Assembly: GCF_004923295.1 (NCBI RefSeq)
Contig: NZ_CP039634.1
Coordinates: 2,198,001 to 2,262,000, forward strand
Direction of reading: 5' to 3'
Origin: Azospirillum sp. TSH100
Lineage (GTDB): Bacteria > Pseudomonadota > Alphaproteobacteria > Azospirillales > Azospirillaceae
Length of the DNA stretch: 64,000 nt
In this document: piece by piece, positions 8,274 through 17,931 of the stretch
Layout of the letters: each line of letters begins with the position of its first letter
How positions within the stretch are numbered: position 1 is the stretch's first letter
Notes under the pieces: model-generated
The model's database searches: none
The model's input: the letters and a program-made list of their open reading frames with translations, nothing else
Told to the model about the DNA's origin: nothing
Position numbers and translations under genes: made by a program

Positions 8274-9482
8274 TCAGCGGCTGCGTTGCAGCCCGGCGGT
8301 AACCCCCACTGCGACGACCAGCAACAGCCCGACGAAGGCGGCCACCCCGGTCCAACCATAGCCGTGCCAGAAAAGCCCGCCCAGCGTTCCGGCGAGCGTC
8401 GAACCCAGATAGTAGCAGAATAGATAGATGGAGGAGGCCTGCCCCCGTGCCACCGCCGCCCGCCGGCCGATCCAGGCCGAGACGATGGAATGGGCGCCGA
8501 AGAAGGCGAAGGTGAGAAGAGCAATGCCGGGAGCGATGGCGAACAGGCTGTCGATCTCCATCAGCGCCAGCCCTGCCACCATCAGTGCCACCGCCGCCGC
8601 CAGGGTGCGGTTCGACCCGAACCGGCCCGACCAGCCGCCGAACAGCGGCGAGCTGACGACGCCGAAGCTGTAGACCAGGAACACCGCGCCGACGATCGCC
8701 GGCCGCAGCTCGAACGGCGGTTCGCTCAGGCGGAAGCCGATATAGTTGAAGACGGTGACGAAGCCACCCATCAGCAGGAAGCCCAGAGAGAACAGCCCGA
8801 GCAGCGCCGGGTCGGTCAGCAGTCCGCGCCACGCCCGCACCAGCGCCGACAGCCCGGCGGCGCGGCGGACGAAATGGCGCGACGGCGGCAGGGCGAACCA
8901 GACGGTGACGGCGGCCGCCACCGCCAGTGCGCCGACCACCCCGACCGCCAGCCGCCAGCTGCCGAGGTCGGTGACGATGGCGGTCAGCACCCGGCCGGAC
9001 ATGCCGCCGATGGCGGTCCCGCCGATATAGAGCCCCATGGCGACGCCGGCCGATTTCGGGTCGACCTCTTCGGAGACATAGGCCATTGCCACCGCCGGCA
9101 GCCCACTCAGCGCCAGCCCCTCCAGCGCCCGGACGGCAAGAAAGCCGTGCCAGCCCGGCATCAGCGCGCCGACAATCCCGAGGACGCCGGCGCCGAGCAG
9201 GGCCGCGACCATCACCGGCTTGCGCCCGATCCCGTCGGAGATGGCGCCGGCCACAAGCAGTGCCACCGCCAGGATGCCGGTGGTCAGCGACAGCGACAGG
9301 CTCGATTCCGCCGGCGTCACCCCGAACTCCCGCACGAAATCGGGCAGCAACGGCTGGACGCAATAGAGCGTGGCGAAGGTCGAGAAGCCGGCGACGAACA
9401 GGATGCGGCTGGCGCGGCGATAGGCGGGGGTGCCGGCCTGCAGATAGGCGGCCTCGTCACCGGTGTCGATCTCGTCGCGCAC
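8274..9482 (-). CDS. MFS transporter, YnfM-like drug/solute efflux family
   Basis: The 402-residue protein has about 12 hydrophobic segments and the major-facilitator loop 2-3 motif (DGIGRKPVM, about residues 84-92). The N-terminus [19 protein letters not shown] is typical of the YnfM/inner-membrane transport protein group. It is expected to be a proton-coupled exporter in the cytoplasmic membrane; the substrate cannot be read from sequence. The start is GTG with AGGAG about 9 bases upstream. It is divergent from serS across a 242-base gap, and the ARD gene follows on the same strand about 95 bases downstream. Confidence 0.85.
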   Translation of the reverse strand: MRDEIDTGDEAAYLQAGTPAYRRASRILFVAGFSTFATLYCVQPLLPDFVREFGVTPAESSLSLSLTTGILAVALLVAGAISDGIGRKPVMVAALLGAGVLGIVGALMPGWHGFLAVRALEGLALSGLPAVAMAYVSEEVDPKSAGVAMGLYIGGTAIGGMSGRVLTAIVTDLGSWRLAVGVVGALAVAAAVTVWFALPPSRHFVRRAAGLSALVRAWRGLLTDPALLGLFSLGFLLMGGFVTVFNYIGFRLSEPPFELRPAIVGAVFLVYSFGVVSSPLFGGWSGRFGSNRTLAAAVALMVAGLALMEIDSLFAIAPGIALLTFAFFGAHSIVSAWIGRRAAVARGQASSIYLFCYYLGSTLAGTLGGLFWHGYGWTGVAAFVGLLLVVAVGVTAGLQRSR

Positions 9483-9661
9483 GCGCTCGGCTCCTGATTC
9501 TCACGCTTGGCACCGTCGGTTGCGGCGCAGCGCCGACATTGCCCTGCCGTGCCCGTCCATTCCAACAATTGCCGGGGCACGGCCGCCATGCCGCCCGCGC
9601 AAGTCCGCTTGCAAGTCGCCTTCATATCATTATCAGGAGAGGTGCGGAGGCGGCCTTGCAC

Positions 9662-9690
9662 TGGACCTTGGCGGGGTCGCGCCGTATAAC
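9662..9690 (+). promoter_or_regulatory. candidate promoter of the serS operon
   Basis: TGGACC (9662-9667) and TATAAC (9685-9690) are separated by 17 bases, ending 34 bases before the serS ATG. The -10 element is good and the -35 weak. It lies in the divergent 242-base gap, where no other feature is obvious. Confidence 0.4.
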
Positions 9691-9724
9691 CAGTGCCCCA
9701 CACAATTCGTTGATTGTTCGAGCC

Positions 9725-10996
9725 ATGCACGACCTTCGCGCCATCCGTGAGAATCCCGAAGCCTTCGACCGCGGCCTTGGCCGCCGGGGACTGGCGCCGA
9801 TGTCGTCCTCCGTGCTCGACCTCGACGGCCGCCGCCGCGCCGCGCAGACCCAGATGCAGGAGATGCAGGCCCGCCGGAACGAGGCGGCAAAGGAAGTCGG
9901 CCTCGCCAAGCGCGAAGGCCGCGATGCCCAGCCGATCCTTGACGAGATGGCGACCCTGAAGGACCGCCTGCCCCAGGTCGAGGAGGAGGAACGCGCGCTC
10001 GGCGCCGAGCTCGATGCCATCCTGGCCGGCCTGCCCAACATCCCGGCCGACGACGTGCCGGACGGGCCGGACGAGACCGCCAACGTCGAGGTGCGCCGCT
10101 GGGGCACCCCCGCCGACATCGCCAACCCCAAGCAGCATTACGAGTTGGGCGAGGCGCTGGGCCTGATGGATTTCGAGGCGGCGGCCCGTATGTCCGGCGC
10201 CCGCTTCACCGTGCTGAAGGGTGGGCTTGCCCGTCTGGAGCGTGCACTCGCCGACTTCATGCTGGACATCCACACCAGCGAGCACGGCTTCACCGAGATT
10301 GCCCCGCCGCTGATGGTGCGCGACACCGCCCTGTTCGGTACCGGCCAGCTGCCCAAGTTCGAGGAGGATCTGTTCAAGACCACCTCGTCCGACCATTACC
10401 TGATCCCGACCAGCGAAGTGCCGCTGACCAATCTGGTCAACGACCAGATCGTCGCGGCGGAGGAGCTGCCGCTGCGCTACACCGCGCTGACCCCCTGCTT
10501 CCGCGCGGAGGCCGGGTCTGCCGGGCGCGACACCCGCGGCATGATCCGCCAGCACCAGTTCTGGAAGGTGGAGATGGTCGCCATCACCAATCCGGAACAG
10601 TCGGAAGACGAGCACCAGCGCATGACCCGCTGTGCCGAGACGATCCTGGAGCGGTTGGGCCTGCCCTACCGCACCATCGTGCTGTGCACCGGCGACATGG
10701 GCTTCTCCTCGCGCAAGACCTATGACGTCGAGGTCTGGCTGCCGGGCCAGAACGCCTACCGCGAGATCTCCAGCGTTTCCAATTGCGGTGATTTCCAGGC
10801 GCGGCGGATGAAGGCCCGTTGCCGGGCCAAGGGCGAGAAGCAAACTCAATTCGTCCACACCCTCAACGGATCGGGTGTGGCGGTCGGGCGCTGCCTGATC
10901 GCGGTGCTGGAGAACTACCAGCAGCCCGACGGTTCGATCCTGGTTCCCGAAGCGCTCCGCCCCTACATGCGCGGAGTGGAGAGGATTTCCATCTGA
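9725..10996 (+). CDS. serS: seryl-tRNA synthetase
   Basis: SerS charges tRNA-Ser with serine. The 423-residue protein has the N-terminal tRNA-binding helical arm (about residues 30-105, rich in Arg/Glu/Gln). Class II catalytic motifs follow: motif 2 [21 protein letters not shown] with EMVAIT, and motif 3 [18 protein letters not shown] near the C-terminus. Length is standard. The ATG at 9725 gives the canonical [15 protein letters not shown] start. It heads a tightly packed operon: its stop codon shares a base with the surE start (TGATG). Confidence 0.97.
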   Translation: MHDLRAIRENPEAFDRGLGRRGLAPMSSSVLDLDGRRRAAQTQMQEMQARRNEAAKEVGLAKREGRDAQPILDEMATLKDRLPQVEEEERALGAELDAILAGLPNIPADDVPDGPDETANVEVRRWGTPADIANPKQHYELGEALGLMDFEAAARMSGARFTVLKGGLARLERALADFMLDIHTSEHGFTEIAPPLMVRDTALFGTGQLPKFEEDLFKTTSSDHYLIPTSEVPLTNLVNDQIVAAEELPLRYTALTPCFRAEAGSAGRDTRGMIRQHQFWKVEMVAITNPEQSEDEHQRMTRCAETILERLGLPYRTIVLCTGDMGFSSRKTYDVEVWLPGQNAYREISSVSNCGDFQARRMKARCRAKGEKQTQFVHTLNGSGVAVGRCLIAVLENYQQPDGSILVPEALRPYMRGVERISI

Positions 10997-11778
10997 TGTT
11001 CGACCTGCCGCTCGACCTGTCCCAGGCCCGGATCCTCGTCACCAACGACGATGGCATCCATGCCCAGGGATTGAAGGTCCTGGAAGCCATCGCACGCGAG
11101 CTGTCCGACGATGTCTGGGTCGTGGCGCCGGAGATGGAGCAGTCGGCGGCCAGCCATTCGCTGACCATCAACCGCCCGCTGCGCCTGCGCAAGCTGGACG
11201 AACGCCGCTTCACCGTGGACGGCACGCCGACCGACTGCGTGCTGCTGGCGGTCAACCATGTGATGAAGGACGCCCGTCCGACGCTGGTTCTGTCCGGCGT
11301 CAACCAGGGCTCCAACATCGGCGAGGACGTGACCTATTCCGGCACCATCGCCGCTGCGATGGAGGCGACCCTGCTGAACGTGCCGGCCATCGCCATGAGC
11401 CAGCATTACGAACCGGGTCAGCCGATCGACTGGTCCGCCGCCATCGTCCATGGCGCCGATGTGGTGCGCAAGGCGGTGACGGTGGCCTGGCCGAAGAACG
11501 TGCTGCTGAACGTCAACTTCCCGGCCCGCCCGGCCGCAGAGGTGACGGGCATCCAGGTGGTGCGGCACGGCAAGCGCAAGATCGGCGACGAGTTGCTGGA
11601 ACGCGTCGACCCGCGCGGCAAGCCCTATATCTGGATCGGCACCCTGCGTGGCGAGGCCGACGTGGCGGACGACACCGACATCCATGTCGTGTTCAACGGC
11701 GGCATCTCGGTGACGCCGGTCTATCTCGACCTCACCCATACGCCGACGTTGCAGACGTTGAGGCAGGCCTTCGTGTGA
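10996..11778 (+). CDS. surE: 5'/3'-nucleotidase SurE
   Basis: SurE is a metal-dependent phosphatase acting on nucleoside monophosphates and short polyphosphates, linked to stationary-phase survival. The 260-residue product begins with the hallmark ILVTNDDGIHAQGL, where the Asp pair binds metal, followed by APEMEQSAASHSLT and VLSGVNQGSNIGEDVTYSGT. The ATG shares its A with the serS stop, and the 3' end overlaps pcm by four bases (GTGA). The serS-surE-pcm-nlpD order is widely conserved in proteobacteria. Confidence 0.95.
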   Translation: MFDLPLDLSQARILVTNDDGIHAQGLKVLEAIARELSDDVWVVAPEMEQSAASHSLTINRPLRLRKLDERRFTVDGTPTDCVLLAVNHVMKDARPTLVLSGVNQGSNIGEDVTYSGTIAAAMEATLLNVPAIAMSQHYEPGQPIDWSAAIVHGADVVRKAVTVAWPKNVLLNVNFPARPAAEVTGIQVVRHGKRKIGDELLERVDPRGKPYIWIGTLRGEADVADDTDIHVVFNGGISVTPVYLDLTHTPTLQTLRQAFV

Positions 11779-12428
11779 CATACAACCCGCGCAAGATCCG
11801 CTTGCTGATGGCCCTTCGCGGGGCCGGCGTCACCGACACGAAGGTGTTGGCGGCCATCGAGCGGATCCCGCGCGAGCTGTTCGTCCCGGAGGCCTTCCAG
11901 GATCGGGCGTGGGAGGACACGGCGCTGCCGATCGATCTGGGTCAGACCATCAGCCAGCCGCTGGTGGTCGGCCTGATGACCCAGGCGCTGGAACTGCACC
12001 CGCGGCATCTTGTCCTCGAGGTCGGCACCGGCTCCGGCTATCAGGCGGCGGTGCTGTCGCGGCTCTGCCGCCGGGTCTTCACGATCGAGCGGCTGAAACC
12101 GCTTCTGTGCGAGGCGGAGGAGCGGTTCAGGGCGCTCGGCATCCACACGATCACGACGCGGCTTGGCGACGGGACGCGGGGCTGGCCGGAGCAGGCACCC
12201 TTCGCCCGCATACTGGTCACAGCCGCCGGCGGGCCGGAGCCGCCAAAAGACTTGACGGATCAACTCGCCGTTGGTGGTGTCTTGGTCATTCCGTTGGGGA
12301 CCGATCACCGCGACCAGAGGGTCGTGCGTTTCCGGCGCTCCGAAGCTGGCCTTATCCGGGAGGACCTGTGGCCCGTCCGTTTCGTTCCGCTGCTGTCCGA
12401 CCCGCCGCAATCGGTCCGTTCCGCATGA
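11775..12428 (+). CDS. pcm: protein-L-isoaspartate O-methyltransferase
   Basis: Pcm methylates L-isoaspartyl residues with S-adenosylmethionine to start repair of aged proteins. The 217-residue protein shows the family's RIPRELFVPE and the substrate loop DLGQTISQPLVVGLM. The SAM-binding motif is VLEVGTGSGYQAAVLS (about residues 79-94). The GTG start overlaps the surE stop and the pcm stop overlaps the nlpD ATG (ATGA), indicating translational coupling. Confidence 0.95.
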   Translation: MTYNPRKIRLLMALRGAGVTDTKVLAAIERIPRELFVPEAFQDRAWEDTALPIDLGQTISQPLVVGLMTQALELHPRHLVLEVGTGSGYQAAVLSRLCRRVFTIERLKPLLCEAEERFRALGIHTITTRLGDGTRGWPEQAPFARILVTAAGGPEPPKDLTDQLAVGGVLVIPLGTDHRDQRVVRFRRSEAGLIREDLWPVRFVPLLSDPPQSVRSA

Positions 12429-13720
12429 AACCCTCATTTTCCAAGCGCGTTCTGTCCGCCCTGGTCCTGTCCACCGCCGTCCTGGCGCTCGGCGCCTGCG
12501 AGCGGGTGGGCGGGCTTGCGCCCTTCACCCATGTCTCCGAGGTACCGGAATCGGCCGGCGGCGCCATCACCGTGCAGAAGGGCGACAGCGCCTACACCCT
12601 GTCGCGCCGCTACAATGTGCCGCTGCGCGACCTGATCGAGGCGAACAAGCTGGCTCCGCCCTACCGGCTGGAAGTCGGCCAGCGGCTGGTCCTGCCCACC
12701 TCCCGCCAATACATCGTGCAGAAGGGCGACAGCCTCTACAGCATCTCCCGGATGCACAATGTCGATGTCAGTGAACTGACGCGGCTGAACAACCTGACGC
12801 CGCCCTACGCGGTGCAGGTCGGCCAGCCGTTGCGCCTGCCCGGCAGCAACGACAGCAACGGGACCGTGATTGCATCCGGGGCTGCCTCCGGCGGTGCCGT
12901 GCCGCTGACGCCGCAGGGTTCGCCTGCCGGACGAGGATCGGTTCAGGCCGCCGAACTGCCGCCGCCGGGAGCGTCTTCGTCCTCCGGGACCGTTTCCTCA
13001 GGCGGTATCGCCGCCACGCCGCTGCCGCCGCCTTCCAAGCCCGGCGTCGCTCCCGAACCGGTTCCGGCCGCTGCGCCGACTGCCGCTGGCGATACAGCCT
13101 ATCAGCCGGGCCAAGCGCCGACCATGCTGCGTCCGCCCGGGAGCAAGCCGGCGGCGACGCCGATACCGGCCCCAGTCCCTGCCACGCAACCGGCCCCCGC
13201 TCCGCAGGCCGCACCTCCGCAGCAGGAGGTCGCGGCAGCGGCCCCGCCGCCCAAGCCGGAGCCGAAGGCCGACGTCGGCGCCCCGCCGCCGCGCGGCGGC
13301 GCCCGCTTCCTGTGGCCGGTGAAAGGCAAGCTGATTTCCGGCTATGGTCCAAAGCCGGACGGGCTGCACAATGACGGCCTGAACATCGCCGCGCCGAAGG
13401 GCACCGCCGTGGTCGCCGCCGACAACGGCGTGGTCGCCTATGCAGGCAACGAACTGCGCGGTTTCGGCAACCTGCTGCTGCTGAAGCATTCCGACGGCTG
13501 GATCACCGCCTACGCCCACCTCGACAAGATCGAGGTGGAGCGCGGCGCGTCGGTGAAGCGGGGACAGGTGATCGCCCGGGTCGGCCAGACCGGCGGCGTT
13601 TCCTCGCCCCAGCTGCATTTCGAGCTGCGCAAGGGCAGCCAGGCCGTCGACCCGAGCGATCAGATGGACCGCAAGGTCAGCGAAGGGGCTTCCCGAGGCG
13701 GCCAGCCAAGTCCTGGATGA
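12425..13720 (+). CDS. nlpD: NlpD-like LysM/LytM lipoprotein, amidase activator
   Basis: The 431-residue product has a lipoprotein signal ending LALGAC (Cys25). Two LysM repeats (about residues 48-91 and 97-140) bind peptidoglycan. A long Pro/Ala linker (about 150-295) leads to a C-terminal LytM/M23 domain. The catalytic zinc ligands are degenerate: the usual HxxxD reads HNDGLN, and the usual PHLHFE reads PQLHFELR. NlpD/EnvC proteins lack ligands in this way and act by activating cell-wall amidases at division. Position after pcm matches nlpD in other proteobacteria. The 3' end overlaps the convergent DUF815 gene by 44 bases. Confidence 0.92.
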   Translation: MKPSFSKRVLSALVLSTAVLALGACERVGGLAPFTHVSEVPESAGGAITVQKGDSAYTLSRRYNVPLRDLIEANKLAPPYRLEVGQRLVLPTSRQYIVQKGDSLYSISRMHNVDVSELTRLNNLTPPYAVQVGQPLRLPGSNDSNGTVIASGAASGGAVPLTPQGSPAGRGSVQAAELPPPGASSSSGTVSSGGIAATPLPPPSKPGVAPEPVPAAAPTAAGDTAYQPGQAPTMLRPPGSKPAATPIPAPVPATQPAPAPQAAPPQQEVAAAAPPPKPEPKADVGAPPPRGGARFLWPVKGKLISGYGPKPDGLHNDGLNIAAPKGTAVVAADNGVVAYAGNELRGFGNLLLLKHSDGWITAYAHLDKIEVERGASVKRGQVIARVGQTGGVSSPQLHFELRKGSQAVDPSDQMDRKVSEGASRGGQPSPG

Positions 13721-14558
13721 ACTGCCAGGCCACCCGGCCCGACCGGCTTCCGCGCGTGACCGACCATTCGACGGCCTCGGCGCGCAGCCGGTCCTCCGGG
13801 ATCTCCAGGCCGAAATGGCGGGCATAGCCCTCGATCATCGCGAAATAGGTGTCCTGGTCGCAGTTGTGGAAGCCCAGCCACAGCCCGAACCGGTCGGACA
13901 GCGACACCTTCTCCTCCACCGCTTCCGCCGGGTTGATGGCGGTCGACCGCTCGTTCTCGATCATGTCGCGCGGCATCAGGTGTCGGCGGTTGGAGGTGGC
14001 GTAGAACACCACGTTGTCCGGCCGCCCCTCGATCCCACCGTCAAGCACCGCCTTCAGCGACTTGTAATGGGCGTCGTCATGGTCGAAGGACAGATCGTCG
14101 CAGAACAGGATGAAGCGACGCGCCTCGCCTTTCAGCCGGGTCAGCAGGCGGGGCAGGGTGGGAATATCCTCGCGGTGGATTTCCACCAGAGCCAGTTCGC
14201 CCGGCCGTTCCAGACAGATGGCGGCATGGGCGGCCTTGACCAGCGAGCTTTTGCCGGTGCCGCGGGCGCCCCAAAGCAGGGCGTTGTTGGCCGGCAGCCC
14301 GGCGGCGAAGCGGCGGGTGTTGTCCAGCAGGATTTCCCGCTGCCGCTCGATTCCCTGAAGAAGCATGATGTCGACGCGGTTGACCACCGGCACCGCTTCC
14401 AGCCGGTCGGGATCCGGGTGCCAGACGAACGCGTCCGCCGCGCCGAAATCCAGCGGCCGGTCGGGCGGCGGAGCCAGGCGCTCCAGCGCCTCGGCGATGC
14501 GGGTCAGCAGGGGGACGAGCGCCTGATCGGCACCGGAAGTACTGGTGGATTGCGACAT
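13677..14558 (-). CDS. DUF815 family AAA ATPase
   Basis: The 293-residue protein has the DUF815 P-loop WGARGTGKSSLVKA (about residues 85-98) and the Walker B-like FILFCDDLSFD. The family-typical YATSNRRHLMPRDMIENE and LSDRFGLWLGFHNCDQD follow. It is a cytoplasmic predicted ATPase related to IstB/DnaC-like AAA proteins; its role is not established. The ATG at 14558 was chosen because the family starts near this point; the frame is open further upstream without homologous sequence. It is convergent with, and overlaps, nlpD by 44 bases, and is divergent from yajC. Confidence 0.88.
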   Translation of the reverse strand: MSQSTSTSGADQALVPLLTRIAEALERLAPPPDRPLDFGAADAFVWHPDPDRLEAVPVVNRVDIMLLQGIERQREILLDNTRRFAAGLPANNALLWGARGTGKSSLVKAAHAAICLERPGELALVEIHREDIPTLPRLLTRLKGEARRFILFCDDLSFDHDDAHYKSLKAVLDGGIEGRPDNVVFYATSNRRHLMPRDMIENERSTAINPAEAVEEKVSLSDRFGLWLGFHNCDQDTYFAMIEGYARHFGLEIPEDRLRAEAVEWSVTRGSRSGRVAWQFIQDLAGRLGKPLR

Positions 14559-14695
14559 AATTTTCCGGAAATTTTTTCTGGATGTTCCATGGAAAGCGGG
14601 TGCCCGCGCAGCCATCTTTCCGACGCCTTCGCACGGTAACACAGCAGGGCAAGCACACAAGCCGTGGCCACCCCGCGGATTGTGGCGCATCACCA

Positions 14696-14723
14696 TTGCA
14701 TCCCGGTCATGGGCGGCTATAGT
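14696..14723 (+). promoter_or_regulatory. candidate promoter of yajC-secDF
   Basis: TTGCAT (14696-14701) and TATAGT (14718-14723) with a 16-base spacer lie 60 bases before the yajC start. Both hexamers are close to the sigma-70 consensus. No other element competes in this divergent gap. Confidence 0.6.
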
Positions 14724-14783
14724 CGCGGCGTCCCGGCGGAACGCCGATCCGGTGCCGAGACCAAACCTGTAAGGAGCTTCCAG

Positions 14784-15209
14784 ATGTTCGTTTCGACGGC
14801 TTATGCACAGACGGCGGCCCCGGCTGGCGGCGGCGGTGACATGCTCGTCCAGTTCGCGCCGCTGATCCTGATCTTCGTCGTCTTCTACTTCCTGCTGATC
14901 CGTCCGCAGCAGAAGAAGATGAAGGAGCATAAGGCGATGCTGTCGGCAATCCGCCGAGGCGACCGCGTCGTGACCGGTGGCGGCATCATCGGCGTCGTCA
15001 CAAAGGTCGGCACCGACGACGAGATCACCGTCGAGATCGCGGAGAATGTGCGCGTGCGCTGCCTGCGCTCCACCGTCAATCTGGTGCTCGCCAAGACCGA
15101 ACCGGCCGGCAAATCCGGCGGTGACGCCGCCCCGGCAGCCGAAGGCGAGGCGAAGCCGGCCGATGCCCCCGCCGCCGGTGGAATCGGCAAGCTGTTCGGC
15201 CGCAAGTAA
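14784..15209 (+). CDS. yajC: Sec translocon accessory subunit YajC
   Basis: YajC forms a membrane complex with SecD and SecF that assists SecYEG export. The 141-residue protein has one membrane segment (about residues 22-40, LVQFAPLILIFVVFYFLLI) followed by the signature RPQQKKMKEH. A small cytoplasmic domain containing GDRVVTGGGIIGVV and an Ala-rich tail ending LFGRK complete it. AAGGAG lies 7 bases before the ATG. It is the first gene of yajC-secD-secF. Confidence 0.95.
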   Translation: MFVSTAYAQTAAPAGGGGDMLVQFAPLILIFVVFYFLLIRPQQKKMKEHKAMLSAIRRGDRVVTGGGIIGVVTKVGTDDEITVEIAENVRVRCLRSTVNLVLAKTEPAGKSGGDAAPAAEGEAKPADAPAAGGIGKLFGRK

Positions 15210-15334
15210 GCCGCAGCCGGGCCCCTCTTCCGCGGGTCGGCCCGAAGGCGCTTCCCGTCCGGTCCGGCCGGCCGCCTCTCTGACAGGGCGGACCGGTCGC
15301 CCGGACCGGGTGTCTGATCGGATTCGAGTGACGC

Positions 15335-16933
15335 ATGCTCTATTTTTCGCGCTGGAAGATTTACCTGATCCTGGCGACCTGCCTCGCCGGGCTCATCCTG
15401 ATGCTGCCCAACTTCCTGGGCCGCGACACGCTGGCGGCGCTGCCGTCCTGGTATGCCAACACCCGGGTGTCGCTGGGTCTCGACCTGCGCGGCGGATCGC
15501 ATCTGTTGCTTGAAGTCGACATGGCCACCGTCATCCGCGACCGGGTGGAAGGCCTGGTCGATGGCGCGCGGCAGCAGCTGCGCACCGCCAATGTCGGCTA
15601 CACCGCGCTGAACGCCGGCGAGCGCGCCGTGACGGTCCAACTGCGCGACCCGGCCCAGGCCGACGAGGCGGTGAAGGCTCTGCGCCAGCTTTCCAGCCCG
15701 GTCGGTCGTACGGCGCTCGGCGTCGGGCAGCCGGATCTCGACGTGACCGTCAACGGCGGCACGGTGACCGTTGCGCTGAGCGAGGTCGCCCTGCGCGACC
15801 GGGCCACCCAGGCCATCGAGCAGTCGATCGAGATCGTCCGCCGCCGCATCGACGAGACGGGTGTGAACGAGCCGACGATCGCCCGCCAGGGCAACGACCG
15901 TATCCTGGTCCAGCTGCCCGGCGTCGAGGATCCGGACCGCATCAAGCGGCTGCTCGGCACCACCGCCAAGATGACCTTCCGGCTGGTCGATGTGAACGCC
16001 GATCCGAACACCGGGCGCGCTCCACCGGGGTCGGAGATCCTGCCCTCGGCCGAGGGCGATCGCTACCAGTCCAAATACGTCATCCGCAAGAAGGTCGAGG
16101 TCGACGGCGCAACGCTGCAGAATGCGTCGGCCGGCACCAACCCGCAGACCGGCGAATGGGTGGTGAATTTCGAGTTCAACACGGCAGGCGCCAACCGCTT
16201 CGCCGAGGTGACCAAGCAGAATGTCGGCCGGCCCTTCGCCATCGTGCTCGACAACAAGGTCATCAGCGCCCCGGTCATCCGAGAGCCGATCACCGGCGGC
16301 CGTGGCCAGATCAGCGGCAACTTCACCGCCGCCAACGCCAACGATCTCGCCGTGCTGCTGCGCGCCGGCGCCCTGCCGGCGCCGCTGAAGGTGATCGAGG
16401 AGCGGACCGTCGGTCCCGACCTGGGCGCCGACTCGATCCGCGCCGGTCTGACCGCCGTCGTCGTCGGCTTCCTGATGGTCTGCGTCTACATGATCGCCTG
16501 CTACGGGCTGTTCGGCGCCTTCGCCTGCTTCGCCCTGCTGGTGAACATCGTGCTGACCATCGCGGCGCTGTCGCTGCTGCACGCCACGCTGACGCTGCCG
16601 GGCATCGCCGGCATCCTGCTGACGCTGGGTCTGGCGGTCGACGCCAACATCCTGATCAACGAGCGCATCCGCGAGGAGACGAAGAAGGGCCGCGGCGTCT
16701 TCGCCTCGATGGAGGCCGGCTTCAGCCGCGCCTACAGCACCATCGTCGACTCCAACCTGACGACCGCCATCAAGATGGCGCTGCTGTTCGTCTTCGGCAC
16801 CGGCACCATCAAGGGCTTCGCCGTCACCATCACCTTCGGCATCCTCATCTCCATGTTCACCGCCACGGTGCTCGTGCGCCTGATGATGGTGACCTGGCTG
16901 CGCCGGACCCGTCCGGCTGCGTTGCCGGTCTGA
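15335..16933 (+). CDS. secD: protein translocase subunit SecD
   Basis: SecD is an RND-type membrane protein that uses proton motive force to complete preprotein export. The 532-residue product has the N-terminal transmembrane helix, and then LGLDLRGGSHLLLEVD. A large periplasmic P1 region (about 60-350) leads to the five-helix C-terminal bundle (about 365-520) with GLAVDANILINERIREE. Length fits standalone SecD. It is 125 bases downstream of yajC and 11 bases upstream of secF. Confidence 0.96.
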   Translation: MLYFSRWKIYLILATCLAGLILMLPNFLGRDTLAALPSWYANTRVSLGLDLRGGSHLLLEVDMATVIRDRVEGLVDGARQQLRTANVGYTALNAGERAVTVQLRDPAQADEAVKALRQLSSPVGRTALGVGQPDLDVTVNGGTVTVALSEVALRDRATQAIEQSIEIVRRRIDETGVNEPTIARQGNDRILVQLPGVEDPDRIKRLLGTTAKMTFRLVDVNADPNTGRAPPGSEILPSAEGDRYQSKYVIRKKVEVDGATLQNASAGTNPQTGEWVVNFEFNTAGANRFAEVTKQNVGRPFAIVLDNKVISAPVIREPITGGRGQISGNFTAANANDLAVLLRAGALPAPLKVIEERTVGPDLGADSIRAGLTAVVVGFLMVCVYMIACYGLFGAFACFALLVNIVLTIAALSLLHATLTLPGIAGILLTLGLAVDANILINERIREETKKGRGVFASMEAGFSRAYSTIVDSNLTTAIKMALLFVFGTGTIKGFAVTITFGILISMFTATVLVRLMMVTWLRRTRPAALPV

Positions 16934-16944
16934 GAGGTCTCACG

Positions 16945-17901
16945 ATGTTCCATCTCCGCCTCGTTCCCGACAACACCAAGATCCCGTTCATGAACGGCCG
17001 CATCGCCGGCCTCGTCGTGTCGGCGGTCCTGTCCATCGCCTCCATCATCCTGTTCTTCCATCCTGGCCTGAATTACGGCATCGACTTCCGTGGGGGCATC
17101 GTCATCGAAGCCCGCACGCCACAGGCCGCTGACTTTGCCTCGCTGCGCCACACCCTGTCCGGCCTCGGCATGGGGCAGGTGGCGTTGCAGGAGTTCGGCT
17201 CGCCGCAGGACGTGCTGATCCGCCTGGAACGCCAACCCGGCGACGACGCCGCCCAGCAGGTCGCCGCCGACAAGGTGCGCAACACGCTGGCCCAGTCCAT
17301 CCCCGGCACTCAGGTCCGCCGCGTCGAGGCGGTCGGCGCCTCGGTCAGCGGCGAGCTGTTCGCCAACGGCATGCTGGCGCTCGGCCTCGCCATGCTGGCG
17401 ATGCTGGTCTACATCTGGTTCCGCTTCGAATGGCAGTTCGGCTTCGGCGCGGTGGTGACGCTGATTCTCGACATCACCAAGATCGTCGGCTTCTATGCCA
17501 TCACCGATATCCAGTTCAATCTGACGGCCGTGGCGGCGATCCTGACCGTCATGGGCTATTCGGTGAACGACAAGGTCGTGGTCTATGACCGCATGCGCGA
17601 GAATCTGCGTATCTACAAGAAGATGCCGCTGCGCGACCTGATCGACATGTCGATCAACGAGACGCTGAACCGCACCGTCGGCACCTCCGTCTGCACCCTG
17701 CTGTCGATTATTCCGCTGGCGCTGTTCGGTGGCGAGGCGTTGCAGGACTTCGGCATCGTGCTGATCTTCGGCGTTATCCTTGCGACCAGCTCGTCGGTCT
17801 TCATTGCCGCCCCCATCTTGCTGTTCCTCGGCGAGAATCGTCTGCGTCGCGGTTCGCCGGATGCCGCCTCGGCGGGCAACACCCCGGCGACCACTCCGTA
17901 A
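16945..17901 (+). CDS. secF: protein translocase subunit SecF
   Basis: SecF pairs with SecD. The 318-residue product shows the six-helix architecture: a first helix (about 20-42), the SecF signature LNYGIDFRGGIVIE, a short periplasmic domain, and four or five further helices. The helix motif VMGYSVNDKVVVYDRMREN and the segment ETLNRTVGTSVCT are typical. The start at 16945 follows directly after the secD stop. AGAGG lies about 7 bases upstream. Confidence 0.96.
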   Translation: MFHLRLVPDNTKIPFMNGRIAGLVVSAVLSIASIILFFHPGLNYGIDFRGGIVIEARTPQAADFASLRHTLSGLGMGQVALQEFGSPQDVLIRLERQPGDDAAQQVAADKVRNTLAQSIPGTQVRRVEAVGASVSGELFANGMLALGLAMLAMLVYIWFRFEWQFGFGAVVTLILDITKIVGFYAITDIQFNLTAVAAILTVMGYSVNDKVVVYDRMRENLRIYKKMPLRDLIDMSINETLNRTVGTSVCTLLSIIPLALFGGEALQDFGIVLIFGVILATSSSVFIAAPILLFLGENRLRRGSPDAASAGNTPATTP

Positions 17902-17931
17902 CGCCGGGCGTTTGGGGAAGGAGAGGGTAGC

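Noticed and set aside
14885..16582. 565-codon frame opposite yajC-secD
   Set aside because: Antisense shadow of certain sec genes; gives only low-complexity antisense peptide.
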